Shown here in pieces: positions 8,186-15,883 of a stretch of 40,981 nucleotides of DNA. Under the pieces are notes generated by a model. That model was not told the origin of the DNA. It was given only the letters and a program-made list of their open reading frames with translations, and ran no database searches. A program made the position numbers and the translations under genes. Origin of the DNA: an uncultured Sutterella sp. (GTDB lineage: Bacteria > Pseudomonadota > Gammaproteobacteria > Burkholderiales > Burkholderiaceae_F). The DNA is taken from the NCBI GenBank assembly GCA_937943605.1, contig CALEAW010000090.1:1-40981 (forward strand), written 5' to 3'. The stretch's first letter is position 1, and every line of letters begins with the position of its first letter.

Positions 8186-9136
8186 ATGCAAAGCAATCCA
8201 TTGATGAGTGTGCATATTGAAACGTTGTCGCTTCTAGCATGTCATCAGCAACACTTGAAGGCGCCCCTCTATGAGGCTATGGAAAAGGAGCTGAGTGAAC
8301 GATATGCCAATTGTCTTCGTATTTGGAAGAGCACCTTCTTAAAGCAAAAAACTGAACCTTTTGTGCCCTTTCGTTATGAGCGCATACCTTTGATTTTGGC
8401 TACGCTCGTAGCACAGCGCAGCACATCCCCGATTTTATTGATGGATCCGGTATTGATGGGTCGGGCCTCCATCGGTTGGTATGTCGATACCATTCGCCGT
8501 CGGAATGCCCAAGGTGAGGTGTCCTTGCGTATGAAATACATCGATTATGAGGATCAGTTGGTCAATAAGTATGCAACACCTTATGCTTCGGTGGGCTTTT
8601 TTTCGGAGGCTGATCAAAGGAAATTGGACACTTTAAGTGGTCCATGCTCAGTCGAGATGATGGTGGGTGAAGAAGTCACGCTCAAACTTAAGCTTACTCA
8701 AGATGCGCGTTCTGAATTGTTTCTCAAGAGTTGTCGGTCTGGCAGTCAAGTGATGGGTGCGATCATCGAGTTAAGTGAGCGTGGTGAACGTCAAGAACTT
8801 CAAAGGTTTAATCTGCGACGAGTCAGTAAGTCAGCAACAGAGGTCGTGTTGCGGGTTTCGCCCGAAGTGGTGATGTATTTGATGGCGAGCGACTCAAGTG
8901 CGTTTCTCGAACTCTCTGCCGGAAAAGCAAAAATGGTTAGTCCAATGTGTTCGGTCGATAGTGGTGCTCTCCCAGCTATGTTGTATCAAGTCGATGGTGA
9001 GGGAGATGATCGTTATATCGACATTTCGATGGAGCTCTTCAAAGCCCTACAGAAGACCTACCCGTGGCTCTGGTGCCGTAACCTTGCGGGACTTGCGGCG
9101 TTATGGCAAAAAGGATCCTGCCGCAGTATCGCTTAA
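8186..9136 (+). CDS. Unknown protein co-transcribed with the retron RT
   Basis: A 316-residue protein I do not recognise. ATG 8186 is chosen because AAGGA (8173-8177) sits 8 bases before it; an upstream TTG at 8162 in the same frame overlaps the RT stop and has no such site. The gap to the RT is 17 bases, so the two form an operon and may be translationally coupled. The sequence is soluble in character, without signal peptide or transmembrane segment. The first ~110 residues look helical and mixed. The middle (about residues 130-260) alternates charged and hydrophobic residues as in beta-rich domains (VEMMVGEEVTLKLKL, TEVVLRVSPEVVMYLMA). No catalytic motif is evident. By position it is the best candidate for an accessory or effector subunit of the retron-like system. 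Confidence 0.8.
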   Translation: MQSNPLMSVHIETLSLLACHQQHLKAPLYEAMEKELSERYANCLRIWKSTFLKQKTEPFVPFRYERIPLILATLVAQRSTSPILLMDPVLMGRASIGWYVDTIRRRNAQGEVSLRMKYIDYEDQLVNKYATPYASVGFFSEADQRKLDTLSGPCSVEMMVGEEVTLKLKLTQDARSELFLKSCRSGSQVMGAIIELSERGERQELQRFNLRRVSKSATEVVLRVSPEVVMYLMASDSSAFLELSAGKAKMVSPMCSVDSGALPAMLYQVDGEGDDRYIDISMELFKALQKTYPWLWCRNLAGLAALWQKGSCRSIA

Positions 9137-9738
9137 GCGTACGCTTTAAAGCTCGGAAGCTTTTCTTTGTGTGAAGTCCAACTGTCGTTCATCATGCGTC
9201 GAAAGGCTTCTTGATGGGTACTCGGATCAAAGTCTACTCGCCAAAAGGGCGTTGCCAATCGCTGAACTAATTGGTCGATATTGGCGGACTGACGAACATT
9301 GAGGCCTTCAATCAAAACGCGACCTGCGTCGGCCTCAAAAGTCGGAATACTCAAACATTTGCCCGTGTCGATCGCAATCGGTAATAGTGGCGTCAACGTT
9401 TGAGTGTACGTCTTAAAGTGCGTGGAGCCGTCGAGCAAGGTGTCACCGTGATGGATGAGCATCAACCAATAGGCGCGGCAGTAATCGTCTTGCCATTGCG
9501 AAGAGGCATTGGTCAAGGTTTTGAGACGCGCAAATTGCTGAGCAAAGGTCATCAAGGCGATGACAGAGAGGCGGGGCTTAAAGCCTAGCCCCAAGAGCAC
9601 GTGATTGCCAAAGGTGTACGGAAAGCCGCGATGACGTGCGAGTTCGTCAAAAATCGGCTGAAATGACGTTGGTTGCGACAAAAAGAAAGCCATCTGCTTG
9701 GCGTCTTGGAAGGCGTAATCAATCGGACTTTCGAGCAT
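9133..9738 (-). CDS. Hypothetical protein convergent with the retron operon
   Basis: A 201-residue protein of unknown family, with no signal peptide, no membrane segment and many aromatic and His residues. Its stop overlaps the stop region of the preceding gene by 4 bases on the opposite strand, within the palindrome AAGCGTACGCTT. The ATG is at 9736-9738 with only a weak AGG upstream. Transcribed toward the retron operon, it is not part of that operon, but the tight tail-to-tail packing suggests it arrived or has been maintained with the accessory block. Function cannot be assigned. Confidence 0.7.
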   Translation of the reverse strand: MLESPIDYAFQDAKQMAFFLSQPTSFQPIFDELARHRGFPYTFGNHVLLGLGFKPRLSVIALMTFAQQFARLKTLTNASSQWQDDYCRAYWLMLIHHGDTLLDGSTHFKTYTQTLTPLLPIAIDTGKCLSIPTFEADAGRVLIEGLNVRQSANIDQLVQRLATPFWRVDFDPSTHQEAFRRMMNDSWTSHKEKLPSFKAYA

Positions 9739-9956
9739 GGTGCAACCTGTAAATCAGCACTAAGAGAGAGGCTATTGTTAATCTGAACAAGGTAGCACGA
9801 GAGACAATGATATGTGTGTCGTACCCGTTTGAGATTGTGTCAGATTGTGTATAAGAGACGGTTTCGTGTATCTCTAATGTTACAACGAGATTAAGAGCGA
9901 CAACGAGTTGCATAGAATCGCTATGATTGATTGTGATCTTCCTGATTGGAGCGCTC

Positions 9957-10877
9957 ATGGCTGTCATTAACATTGGTTCTTTGAACATCGATTTCGTCTA
10001 TAAAGTCCCGCATTTTTTGCACGCTGGCGAAACGTTACGTGCGATCAATCGTGCGGTTCATCCGGGCGGCAAGGGACTTAATCAGTCAATTGCCGTTGCA
10101 CGTGCCGGGATGACGGTTTTCCATACGGGAGCTGTTGGCGCAGATGGCGGTTTGCTACTTGAAACACTGAAGCGTGATGGCATTGAACTCACGCATTTAG
10201 TGGTGCATGAGGAGGAGCCGAGTGGCCACACCGTGATTCAGGTCACGCCCGATGGTGAAAACTGCATTTTGTATTTTCCAGGTACCAACGAACTTGTGAC
10301 CGTTGAACGCGTCATGGAAACCTTGGATGGTGCTCAAGCGGACGATCTGGTCATGCTACAAAACGAGTTGCCGAATACGACGTTGATGATCGAAGCAGCG
10401 TACGCGCGCGGTTTGCGAACGGTGCTAAATCCGTCGCCCTTTGACGAACGCTTAGCTGATGCACCATTTGAAAAGCTGTTTGCCTTGATCGTGAATGAAA
10501 CCGAAGCGTCGCAACTTTTGGGTGTTGAGCAAGGCTCGCTCGACAAGGACGAATTGATGGAAGCGTTGATTCAGCGTCTGCCACACGTGCGTTTGATCTT
10601 GACACTAGGCTCGCACGGGAGCTGTGGTTATGATCCTGATGTCGGCGCATTCAGAGTGCCACCCATGCGAGTGAAAGCTGTCGATACGACAGGTGCAGGT
10701 GATACGTTTGCGGGTTACGTTGTTGCTTCATTGGCACGCGGTGAGTCGCTTGAAGCGGCGATGCGCCGTGCAACGGTGGCGGCTGCGATTTCGGTTACAC
10801 GAGAAGGCGCTGCCACTTCGATTCCAACATTAGACGAAGTCGTGGCGGCTGAAGAAGCGGCGAGTGCGACAGATTGA
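9957..10877 (+). CDS. rbsK: Ribokinase (PfkB family)
   Basis: Phosphorylates D-ribose to ribose-5-phosphate with ATP in the cytoplasm. The 306-residue product has the family length. Residues 37-43 (GGKGLNQ) form the first PfkB signature around the sugar-binding glycines. DTTGAGDTFAGY (243-254) is the second signature, with catalytic base D249 and the GAGD anion hole. ATG 9957 is chosen (MAVINIGSLNIDF) with TTGGAG just upstream; the frame also runs further upstream without a good start. The next gene, a nucleoside hydrolase, begins only 10 bases after its stop. Together they would release ribose from nucleosides and phosphorylate it. That second step is now broken by an insertion element. Confidence 0.92.
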   Translation: MAVINIGSLNIDFVYKVPHFLHAGETLRAINRAVHPGGKGLNQSIAVARAGMTVFHTGAVGADGGLLLETLKRDGIELTHLVVHEEEPSGHTVIQVTPDGENCILYFPGTNELVTVERVMETLDGAQADDLVMLQNELPNTTLMIEAAYARGLRTVLNPSPFDERLADAPFEKLFALIVNETEASQLLGVEQGSLDKDELMEALIQRLPHVRLILTLGSHGSCGYDPDVGAFRVPPMRVKAVDTTGAGDTFAGYVVASLARGESLEAAMRRATVAAAISVTREGAATSIPTLDEVVAAEEAASATD

Positions 10878-10887
10878 GGCTATCGTG

Positions 10888-11130
10888 ATGGACAAGCGAA
10901 AAATCATTTTGGATTGTGACCCAGGATATGACGATGCGGTCGCGATTTTGTTGGCAGCAGGGAGTCCTAAGATCGATTTGTTAGCCATCACTGTTGTGGC
11001 AGGTAATCAAACGATTGAGAAGGTAACCAAAAACGCTTTGGCGATTGCGGGCATTGCTGGCCTCAAAGACATCCCGATTGCTCGTGGTGCAGTGCGTCCA
11101 TTATTGAGAGCGCCAGAGACCGCCGCCTTC
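10888..11130 (+). pseudogene. Nucleoside hydrolase, 5' fragment (interrupted)
   Basis: The first 81 codons of an inosine-uridine-preferring nucleoside N-ribohydrolase. The calcium/ribose-binding motif DCDPGYDDA is at residues 8-16, and TVVAGNQTIEKVTKNAL and ARGAVRPLLRAPETAAFI follow. The homology stops at about 11130, where an IS200/IS605 element begins; the frame then runs to a stop at 11155-11157. ATG 10888 is preferred over the upstream GTG at 10864 because GAGG lies 10 bases before it and it avoids overlapping the ribokinase gene. The rest of the gene resumes near 12926. Joining the two parts gives about 311 residues, the family length. Confidence 0.88.
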
Positions 11131-11221
11131 ATAGAGACACCGCAAGGAAACATCTGACTTCAGTCAGGTGAGGAATTGCGGCCCTATGTATTTCTTATGA
11201 CCATGTGATATAATTTTATCT

Positions 11222-11635
11222 ATGGTAGAAATCGTATTCAATCGCAATTGTGTATATCAGACGGCATACCATGTGATATGGTGCCCAAAATATCGCAAGC
11301 GAATACTTACAGGTGAAATAGCCAAGTCGTTGTGTCTTGCCATTAACGAGATCTGCATCGAGCGCAAATGGCCGATACTGACCTTGGAAATCCAACCTGA
11401 CTATATCCATTTGTTCGTAACCATCCCTCCGTCTCTGGCCGTGGCCGATGCTGTAAAGATTTTGAAGGGTTCGACGGCCAGGAAGCTGTTCGCAACTTTC
11501 CCAGTATTGAAGGATCAGCTTTACGGTGGTCATTTGTGGTCTCCGTCCTATTACGTAGGTACAGCAGGCAATGTCAGTGCGGAAACCATCAGGCATTACA
11601 TTGAAAGGACTGAACATATCAAAGGGCGCAGGTAA
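11222..11635 (+). CDS. tnpA: IS200/IS605 Y1 transposase TnpA
   Basis: A single-strand DNA transposase of 137 residues, the normal family length. The nucleophile is Y126 in ETIRHYIE, and conserved AYHVIWCPKYRKRIL (15-29) and GGHLWSPSYYVGTAG (102-116) are present. The metal-binding HUH motif, usually PDHVHL, reads PDYIHL here (residues 59-64), so the first His is Tyr61; only H63 remains. Whether activity survives is doubtful. The gene overlaps the open frame of tnpB. Confidence 0.93.
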   Translation: MVEIVFNRNCVYQTAYHVIWCPKYRKRILTGEIAKSLCLAINEICIERKWPILTLEIQPDYIHLFVTIPPSLAVADAVKILKGSTARKLFATFPVLKDQLYGGHLWSPSYYVGTAGNVSAETIRHYIERTEHIKGRR

Positions 11636-12854
11636 GCTCGTTCGACGCAAAGTCGACGTGCGTACTGTTTGTATTGCCTTGGAGGTCGATGCTGATGCTT
11701 CCGAAAAGATGCATCAGACGCGAAGCCTCTACGGGCAAGCCTGCAATTTGCTCGTTCCGATCGTAGTTTCTGATACGGACCGAAAAGGCCGACTCTGGCA
11801 GCGATACAACCTACACAAAGTTGCCTATCCAATGGTTCGAACACAAATGCCCGATCTTGGTTCACAGCTCGCATGCAACGTCATGCGTTCGGTATCGAGC
11901 ATGTACCAATCGTGGATTAGCAACCATCCGAAATTCTCGACGGATAAGAAGCTGGTGCTCCCGAGCATCAGCTTCAGGAATCCCGTTGTTCACCTGGACA
12001 AAAACACCATTCGCTTCTTCAATAACTACACCGAGGCTTCGATCTATACGGTGAATGGGCGTGTCAGTGTTCGCCTTCGTCCAGGAAAGTTTCAGCTAAG
12101 CCTTTTGGCTGGTTTTATCGCTGAAGAGCTTGCAGGAACACCGAAGGAAAATCGGATTTTCAAGCTTGGTGAATGCAACCTCGTTTGGAAGTGCGGCATC
12201 AAAGGCACGCCTTCCAGATGGGAACTGCACATTGCTATAGAGAAAAAACTCGAGAACGTATCTCTAGAAAACTTGTCTTTGAATCAAGTCATGGGCGTCG
12301 ATGTCGGCGAAAACAACGCCGCCGCACTGTCAACTGGCCGAATTTTCGAGGCCGGGAAGATGAAGGACGACCGTGACAAATACCTGAGCAGTCGGGCTCG
12401 CTTCCAGCGCAATGGCTCCAGAAGCGCCAATCAGGCACTTCGTAAAGCTTCCGGCCGAGAGAAACGACATGTGGAACACATCAACGACGAAATCAGCAAG
12501 TCCATTATCGAAGACGCGGTAGAGCGCAACATTCGCCTGATCGTTTTAGAGGATCTGACGGACATCCTCAAGCGAGTCAAGGCAGGACAGAAGGTTCGCG
12601 CACGCTTGCACCGCTGGCCATTTCGAGATCTTCAGCAGAAGATTGTGGACAAAGCTTGTCGAGTGGGTATCGAAGTGATCTTCGTGGACCCTCGGTTTAC
12701 GTCGAAAACCTGTCCGCATTGCAATGCCATCGGAACACGGCAAAAGCACCGATTTGTTTGCAAGTACTGTGGTTACAGAGCGCACAGCGACCTCAATGGA
12801 GGTCGGAATCTGCAACGTCTGGGTTATCTGCTGATAGCCCAGGGGCTGGTGTAA
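11571..12854 (+). CDS. tnpB: TnpB RNA-guided nuclease of the IS605 element
   Basis: A Cas12 ancestor that cuts DNA with an omega-RNA made from the element's right end. The RuvC-like site is complete: D244 (MGVDVGENN), E327 (LIVLEDLT) and D407 (AHSDLNGGRN). A zinc ribbon CPHC/CKYC (C381, C384, C397, C400) sits between the last two. Counted from ATG 11571 there are 427 residues, overlapping tnpA by 65 bases. GTG 11658 is a plausible later start because the family's usual N-terminal strand aligns with VRTVCIALEVDAD. The C-terminus overlaps a hairpin (CTGGGTTATC/GATAGCCCAG) that probably belongs to the omega-RNA. Confidence 0.92.
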   Translation: MSVRKPSGITLKGLNISKGAGKLVRRKVDVRTVCIALEVDADASEKMHQTRSLYGQACNLLVPIVVSDTDRKGRLWQRYNLHKVAYPMVRTQMPDLGSQLACNVMRSVSSMYQSWISNHPKFSTDKKLVLPSISFRNPVVHLDKNTIRFFNNYTEASIYTVNGRVSVRLRPGKFQLSLLAGFIAEELAGTPKENRIFKLGECNLVWKCGIKGTPSRWELHIAIEKKLENVSLENLSLNQVMGVDVGENNAAALSTGRIFEAGKMKDDRDKYLSSRARFQRNGSRSANQALRKASGREKRHVEHINDEISKSIIEDAVERNIRLIVLEDLTDILKRVKAGQKVRARLHRWPFRDLQQKIVDKACRVGIEVIFVDPRFTSKTCPHCNAIGTRQKHRFVCKYCGYRAHSDLNGGRNLQRLGYLLIAQGLV

Positions 12855-12925
12855 ACAAGCCCTATGTTGAGCCTGCTTTGGCAGGTGACAATAAAGCTTT
12901 CGACTTTAGTCGAGAGTTGTTTACT
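12818..12925 (+). ncRNA. Probable omega-RNA / right end of the IS605 element
   Basis: From the 3' end of tnpB to the element boundary there are three consecutive hairpins: CTGGGTTATC/GATAGCCCAG (about 12818-12841), CCTGC/GCAGG (12872-12885) and TCGAC/GTCGA (12900-12913). Known TnpB guide RNAs end at the right boundary, and the flanking host DNA acts as guide. If so, the guide here is the nucleoside hydrolase sequence beginning near CATGGCGAAAG at 12926. The 5' end of the RNA cannot be seen. Confidence 0.5.
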
Positions 12926-13618
12926 CATGGCGAAAGTGGTTTGGATGACACAACTTTGCCTGATGTTGTCCAGACGATCGGTTCTCGTCACGCTGCAGAG
13001 CTCATCATCGATATCGTGATGCGAGAGCCTGCTGGTACGGTGACCTTGGTGCCGACGGGGCCTTTAACGAATATCGCTTTAGCCGCTCGACTGGAGCCGA
13101 GGATTGTTGAGCGCGTCAAAGAAGTGGTTTTAATGGGTGGGGCTTGCCATTACGGTAATCATGGCCCGTACTCTGAATTCAATATTGCCAACGATCCAGA
13201 GGCTGCACAGATTGTCTTTGGAGAGCCCTGGAAAGTGGTGATGGTGGGGCTCGATTTAACATATCAAGCGCGTGCGACGCAAGAAGTCGTTGATCGCATC
13301 CGTGAAGTCAAAACTCAGTCAGGCATCTTCTTGACTGAAGTGCTTGACGCCTTCAATCAGCGCTACCGTCAGGTGCGAGGGCACAATGATGCACCCGTGC
13401 ATGATCCTTGTGCTGTGGCCTATGTGATAGATCCAACTGTGGTTGAGGCGCAACGAGTCCCGATTGCTGTCGAATTAACGGGCACCCTTACAGCAGGCAT
13501 GACAGTGGCTGATTTCCGTCGACCAGCGCCCGAGGATTGCCACACCTGGACGGCATTGAAACTTGATGCCTCTAGGTTCTGGGATTTGGTGACGGACGCG
13601 GTTCAAAGACTGCCTTAA
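12926..13618 (+). pseudogene. Nucleoside hydrolase, 3' fragment (interrupted)
   Basis: 230 codons that continue the enzyme broken by the IS element: HGESGLDD, then GTVTLVPTGPLTNIALAARL, VLMGGACHYGNHGPYSEFNI and NDAPVHDPCAVAYVIDP. The metal-ligand residues expected in this half (the Asn of EFNI and the Asp of HDPCA) are kept, and no other damage is visible. The insertion may therefore be recent and excision by TnpA could restore the gene. Residues encoded between tnpB and 12926 are element sequence and not part of the enzyme. Confidence 0.88.
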
Positions 13619-13630
13619 CGGGATAAGAAA

Positions 13631-13666
13631 AAAAGGTGCATCGCGCGAAAACGCCATGCACCTTTT
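13631..13666. terminator. Bidirectional terminator
   Basis: AAAAGGTGCAT (13631-13641) and ATGCACCTTTT (13656-13666) with a GC-rich loop. It lies between the nucleoside hydrolase gene and the convergent tetR gene and supplies a T-run in both directions. Confidence 0.85.
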
Positions 13667-13701
13667 GCGTGAATCTTTCGGCAAGCGAAAGTCGCTACGA
13701 A

Positions 13702-14370
13702 TTACTTCGCTTTTTCAGCCTTTAAAGCTTCAAAGCGAGCAACGTCTTCACGATGATCTTCTTCGATCAAGACCATCAAACGCTTAATGGTCTGGTCACG
13801 CAACACCATTGGATCCATATGTGGATTAAAGAGTCTTGCGAAACGTAAGCCTTCAAGCATCGAACGTATCGTGATAATGCGAGCTTCCATCACTTCTTGA
13901 GATGGTGCATATTCACGGTTGTCGCCTAAGCTACTCAAATAGGTGAGCTTAATGTGCTCACGCACTTTGGTCGTGGCAGTCACGGCGATGTCAAAGACTC
14001 GGGCATTAACCAAAGCTTCATTCATGATGGCAACGGCCAACTGAGCGGAGTCAACGTCAAGATAAGCATCGACCACAGCACACAATTCGCGATGCAGGCG
14101 CTCATCAGGACTCAATCCATCATATTGGTCAGAATCGAGCATGTCGATGAAGTATTGCGTCTGCGTTTCAACCAAAGCTTCAATAATCGCTTCTTTATTA
14201 CTGAAGTAGTTATAGATATGCCCGACACTCATACCGAATTCACGGGCAATGTCTCGTAACGTGGTTCGATGAAAACCGTGAATCTTGAAGCAACGCTGGG
14301 CGGCTTCAAGAATCTGTTGGCGTCGATCTGAACGTTCAGTACCGCAAGTGATTCTAGGTTGTCTACTCAT
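13702..14370 (-). CDS. TetR-family repressor of the RND efflux operon
   Basis: A 222-residue cytoplasmic regulator. The N-terminal TetR helix-turn-helix is clear: RRQQILEAAQRCFKIHGFHR (16-35), then TTLRDIAREFGMSVGHIYNY and FSNKEAII. The C-terminal ligand-binding domain is divergent as usual. It is the last gene of the efflux operon, starting 3 bases after the outer-membrane factor stop, an unusual place since such repressors are more often divergent. It is therefore probably autoregulated by binding the palindrome at 20290-20313 in front of the operon. The inducing ligand is unknown. Confidence 0.9.
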   Translation of the reverse strand: MSRQPRITCGTERSDRRQQILEAAQRCFKIHGFHRTTLRDIAREFGMSVGHIYNYFSNKEAIIEALVETQTQYFIDMLDSDQYDGLSPDERLHRELCAVVDAYLDVDSAQLAVAIMNEALVNARVFDIAVTATTKVREHIKLTYLSSLGDNREYAPSQEVMEARIITIRSMLEGLRFARLFNPHMDPMVLRDQTIKRLMVLIEEDHREDVARFEALKAEKAK

Positions 14371-14373
14371 AGA

Positions 14374-15816
14374 TTACTCGCCTGATGTTTGATTCGGTTG
14401 GATGGCATCATTCGTGCCGCCACCGAGAACTTTATAAAGCGTCACAGCGCTAGCTGTCTTGCCAAGTTCGGTACTAATCAAAGCTTGACGAGCGCCGACC
14501 ATCGCACGTTGAGAGGTCAGCACATCGTTATAGGCAACGGCACCGGCCTTGTAGCTTGCGTCAGCGAGTTCATAAGCCTTCGTTGCCGCTTCAGCGTATT
14601 CGCGACGTGCATTGAGTTCACGATCCATCGTGCCTTCGGTTGCGAGAGCGTCAGCCACTTCACGGAAAGCGCCTTGAATGGCCTTTTCGTAGTTGGCAAC
14701 AGCGATCTTCTGACCAACCTTAGCCGCTTCGAGGTTTGCCTTATTACGGCCACCCGTAAAGATCGGGAGGTTAATCGACGGCGTAAAGGACCAGAAACCC
14801 GTGTGCGAATCAAAGAGGTCAGACATATGCATGCCCATAGAACCCGCACCAGCGATGAGGCTCACGCTCGGGAAGAAGGCGGCACGTGCGACACCAATAT
14901 TGGCTTCAGCGCTACGCAATTGACGTTCGCTTGCCATGATGTCCGGACGGTTCAAAAGCACTTCGCTAGGCAGCCCAGCCGGCAATACAGCCGTTTGCGT
15001 CACACCAGTTGCAAGATTCGTGGGGAGGAGGTTTTCAGGCACGGCACCACCACAAAGCAGGTTAAGCGCGTTCTTATCTTGCGCAACGGCGCGGATATAA
15101 GAAGCGATCTGCGCGCGAGCGGCAGCGACCGTCGTACGAGCCTGTTCGTAGTCAAGCTGGCTCGCAGCCCCTAAACGGTAGCTTTCTTCGATGAGCTTGA
15201 AGCTTTCTTCTTGGCTCTTCAACGTTTCTTTTTGAAGATCCAACTGAGCCTGGTCAGCACCTAACGTGAGCCAACCCATGGCAACCTGGGCAATCAAGGT
15301 GCTCTGCATCGAACGACGGGCGTCGTCAGAAGCGAGATAAGTCTGAAGGGCCTGTTCGTTGAGGTTACGAACACGACCGAAGAAGTCGAGTTCGTAGCTA
15401 GCCATGGCGAGCTGAGCGGTATAGGTGTGCGTCGTGTTGCTCTGACCTGCAACGGAGGCAGGCGTACGTTTACCTGCGTTATTAGCCGTAGCGGCAACCG
15501 TCGGGAAAAGTTCAGAGCGCTGAACGCCATACATAGCGCGAGCCTTTTCGACATTCAAGGCGGTGACACGAAGGTCACGGTTTTCCTTGAGAGCCAATTC
15601 AATCACCTGACGAAGACGTTCGTCCGTGAAGAACTCTTGCCAAACCGGCAACGCTTGCTGACGTAAGTTAGCGCCAGTATAGGCTTCACCCTGAGGCCAA
15701 GCAGTGTCGACAGGTGCTTCGGGACGTTCATGGTCGGGCGCCAAGTTGACGCAACCCGAAAGCGCCATCACTGCAACGAGAGGAAGAATCCTCAACATGT
15801 TCTTAGTCATATACAA
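14374..15816 (-). CDS. RND efflux outer-membrane factor (NodT/OprM family lipoprotein)
   Basis: The TolC-like channel of a tripartite pump, 480 residues. It has a lipoprotein signal with lipobox LSGC, so Cys22 would be lipidated. Two outer-efflux (OEP) repeats follow, with typical segments YELDFFGRVRNLNEQALQ, LLNRPDIMASERQLRSAEAN and VGVARAAFFPS-like, and a final EVADALATEGTMDREL coiled region. It lies 67 bases after the permease gene and 3 bases before the regulator. The gap to the permease contains a hairpin that could tune its expression. Confidence 0.93.
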   Translation of the reverse strand: MYMTKNMLRILPLVAVMALSGCVNLAPDHERPEAPVDTAWPQGEAYTGANLRQQALPVWQEFFTDERLRQVIELALKENRDLRVTALNVEKARAMYGVQRSELFPTVAATANNAGKRTPASVAGQSNTTHTYTAQLAMASYELDFFGRVRNLNEQALQTYLASDDARRSMQSTLIAQVAMGWLTLGADQAQLDLQKETLKSQEESFKLIEESYRLGAASQLDYEQARTTVAAARAQIASYIRAVAQDKNALNLLCGGAVPENLLPTNLATGVTQTAVLPAGLPSEVLLNRPDIMASERQLRSAEANIGVARAAFFPSVSLIAGAGSMGMHMSDLFDSHTGFWSFTPSINLPIFTGGRNKANLEAAKVGQKIAVANYEKAIQGAFREVADALATEGTMDRELNARREYAEAATKAYELADASYKAGAVAYNDVLTSQRAMVGARQALISTELGKTASAVTLYKVLGGGTNDAIQPNQTSGE

Positions 15817-15832
15817 AAAACTTTTGTTGTTA

Positions 15833-15860
15833 GCGGACGTCCCCTTTGAGGAACGTCCGC
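15833..15860 (-). other. Intercistronic hairpin between permease and outer-membrane factor genes
   Basis: GCGGACGT (15833-15840) and ACGTCCGC (15853-15860), extended by a C-G/G-C pair. On the minus strand it is not followed directly by a T-run, so it is more likely an RNA stability or processing element than a full terminator. Confidence 0.45.
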
Positions 15861-15883
15861 ATCAGTTGATCCGATTCCGGGAT

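Larger units (their letters stand above)
11131..12925 (+). mobile_element. IS200/IS605-family insertion sequence (tnpA + tnpB)
   Basis: An element of about 1.8 kb carrying a Y1 transposase and a TnpB nuclease in the same direction, inserted in the nucleoside hydrolase gene. The left-end hairpin is CTGAC-TTCA-GTCAG (11154-11167). Right-end hairpins are CCTGC-TTTG-GCAGG (12872-12885) and TCGAC-TTTA-GTCGA (12900-12913), followed by AGAGTTGTTTAC. The boundaries are placed by restoring the host protein: AAFI on the left must join HGESGLDD on the right. The junctions therefore fall within about 11127-11133 and 12919-12926, uncertain by a few bases. TTCAT at the left junction could be the target/TAM motif. 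No target duplication is expected for this family. Confidence 0.85.

Noticed and set aside
9928..9941. An FNR-like sequence TTGATTGTGATC before ribokinase.
   Set aside because: Only the first half and part of the second match TTGAT-N4-ATCAA, and the gene has no evident link to anaerobic control.
12656..13618. A single 320-residue open frame running from tnpB into nucleoside hydrolase.
   Set aside because: Its first part is out-of-frame tnpB and element end; only the part from about 12926 is hydrolase.
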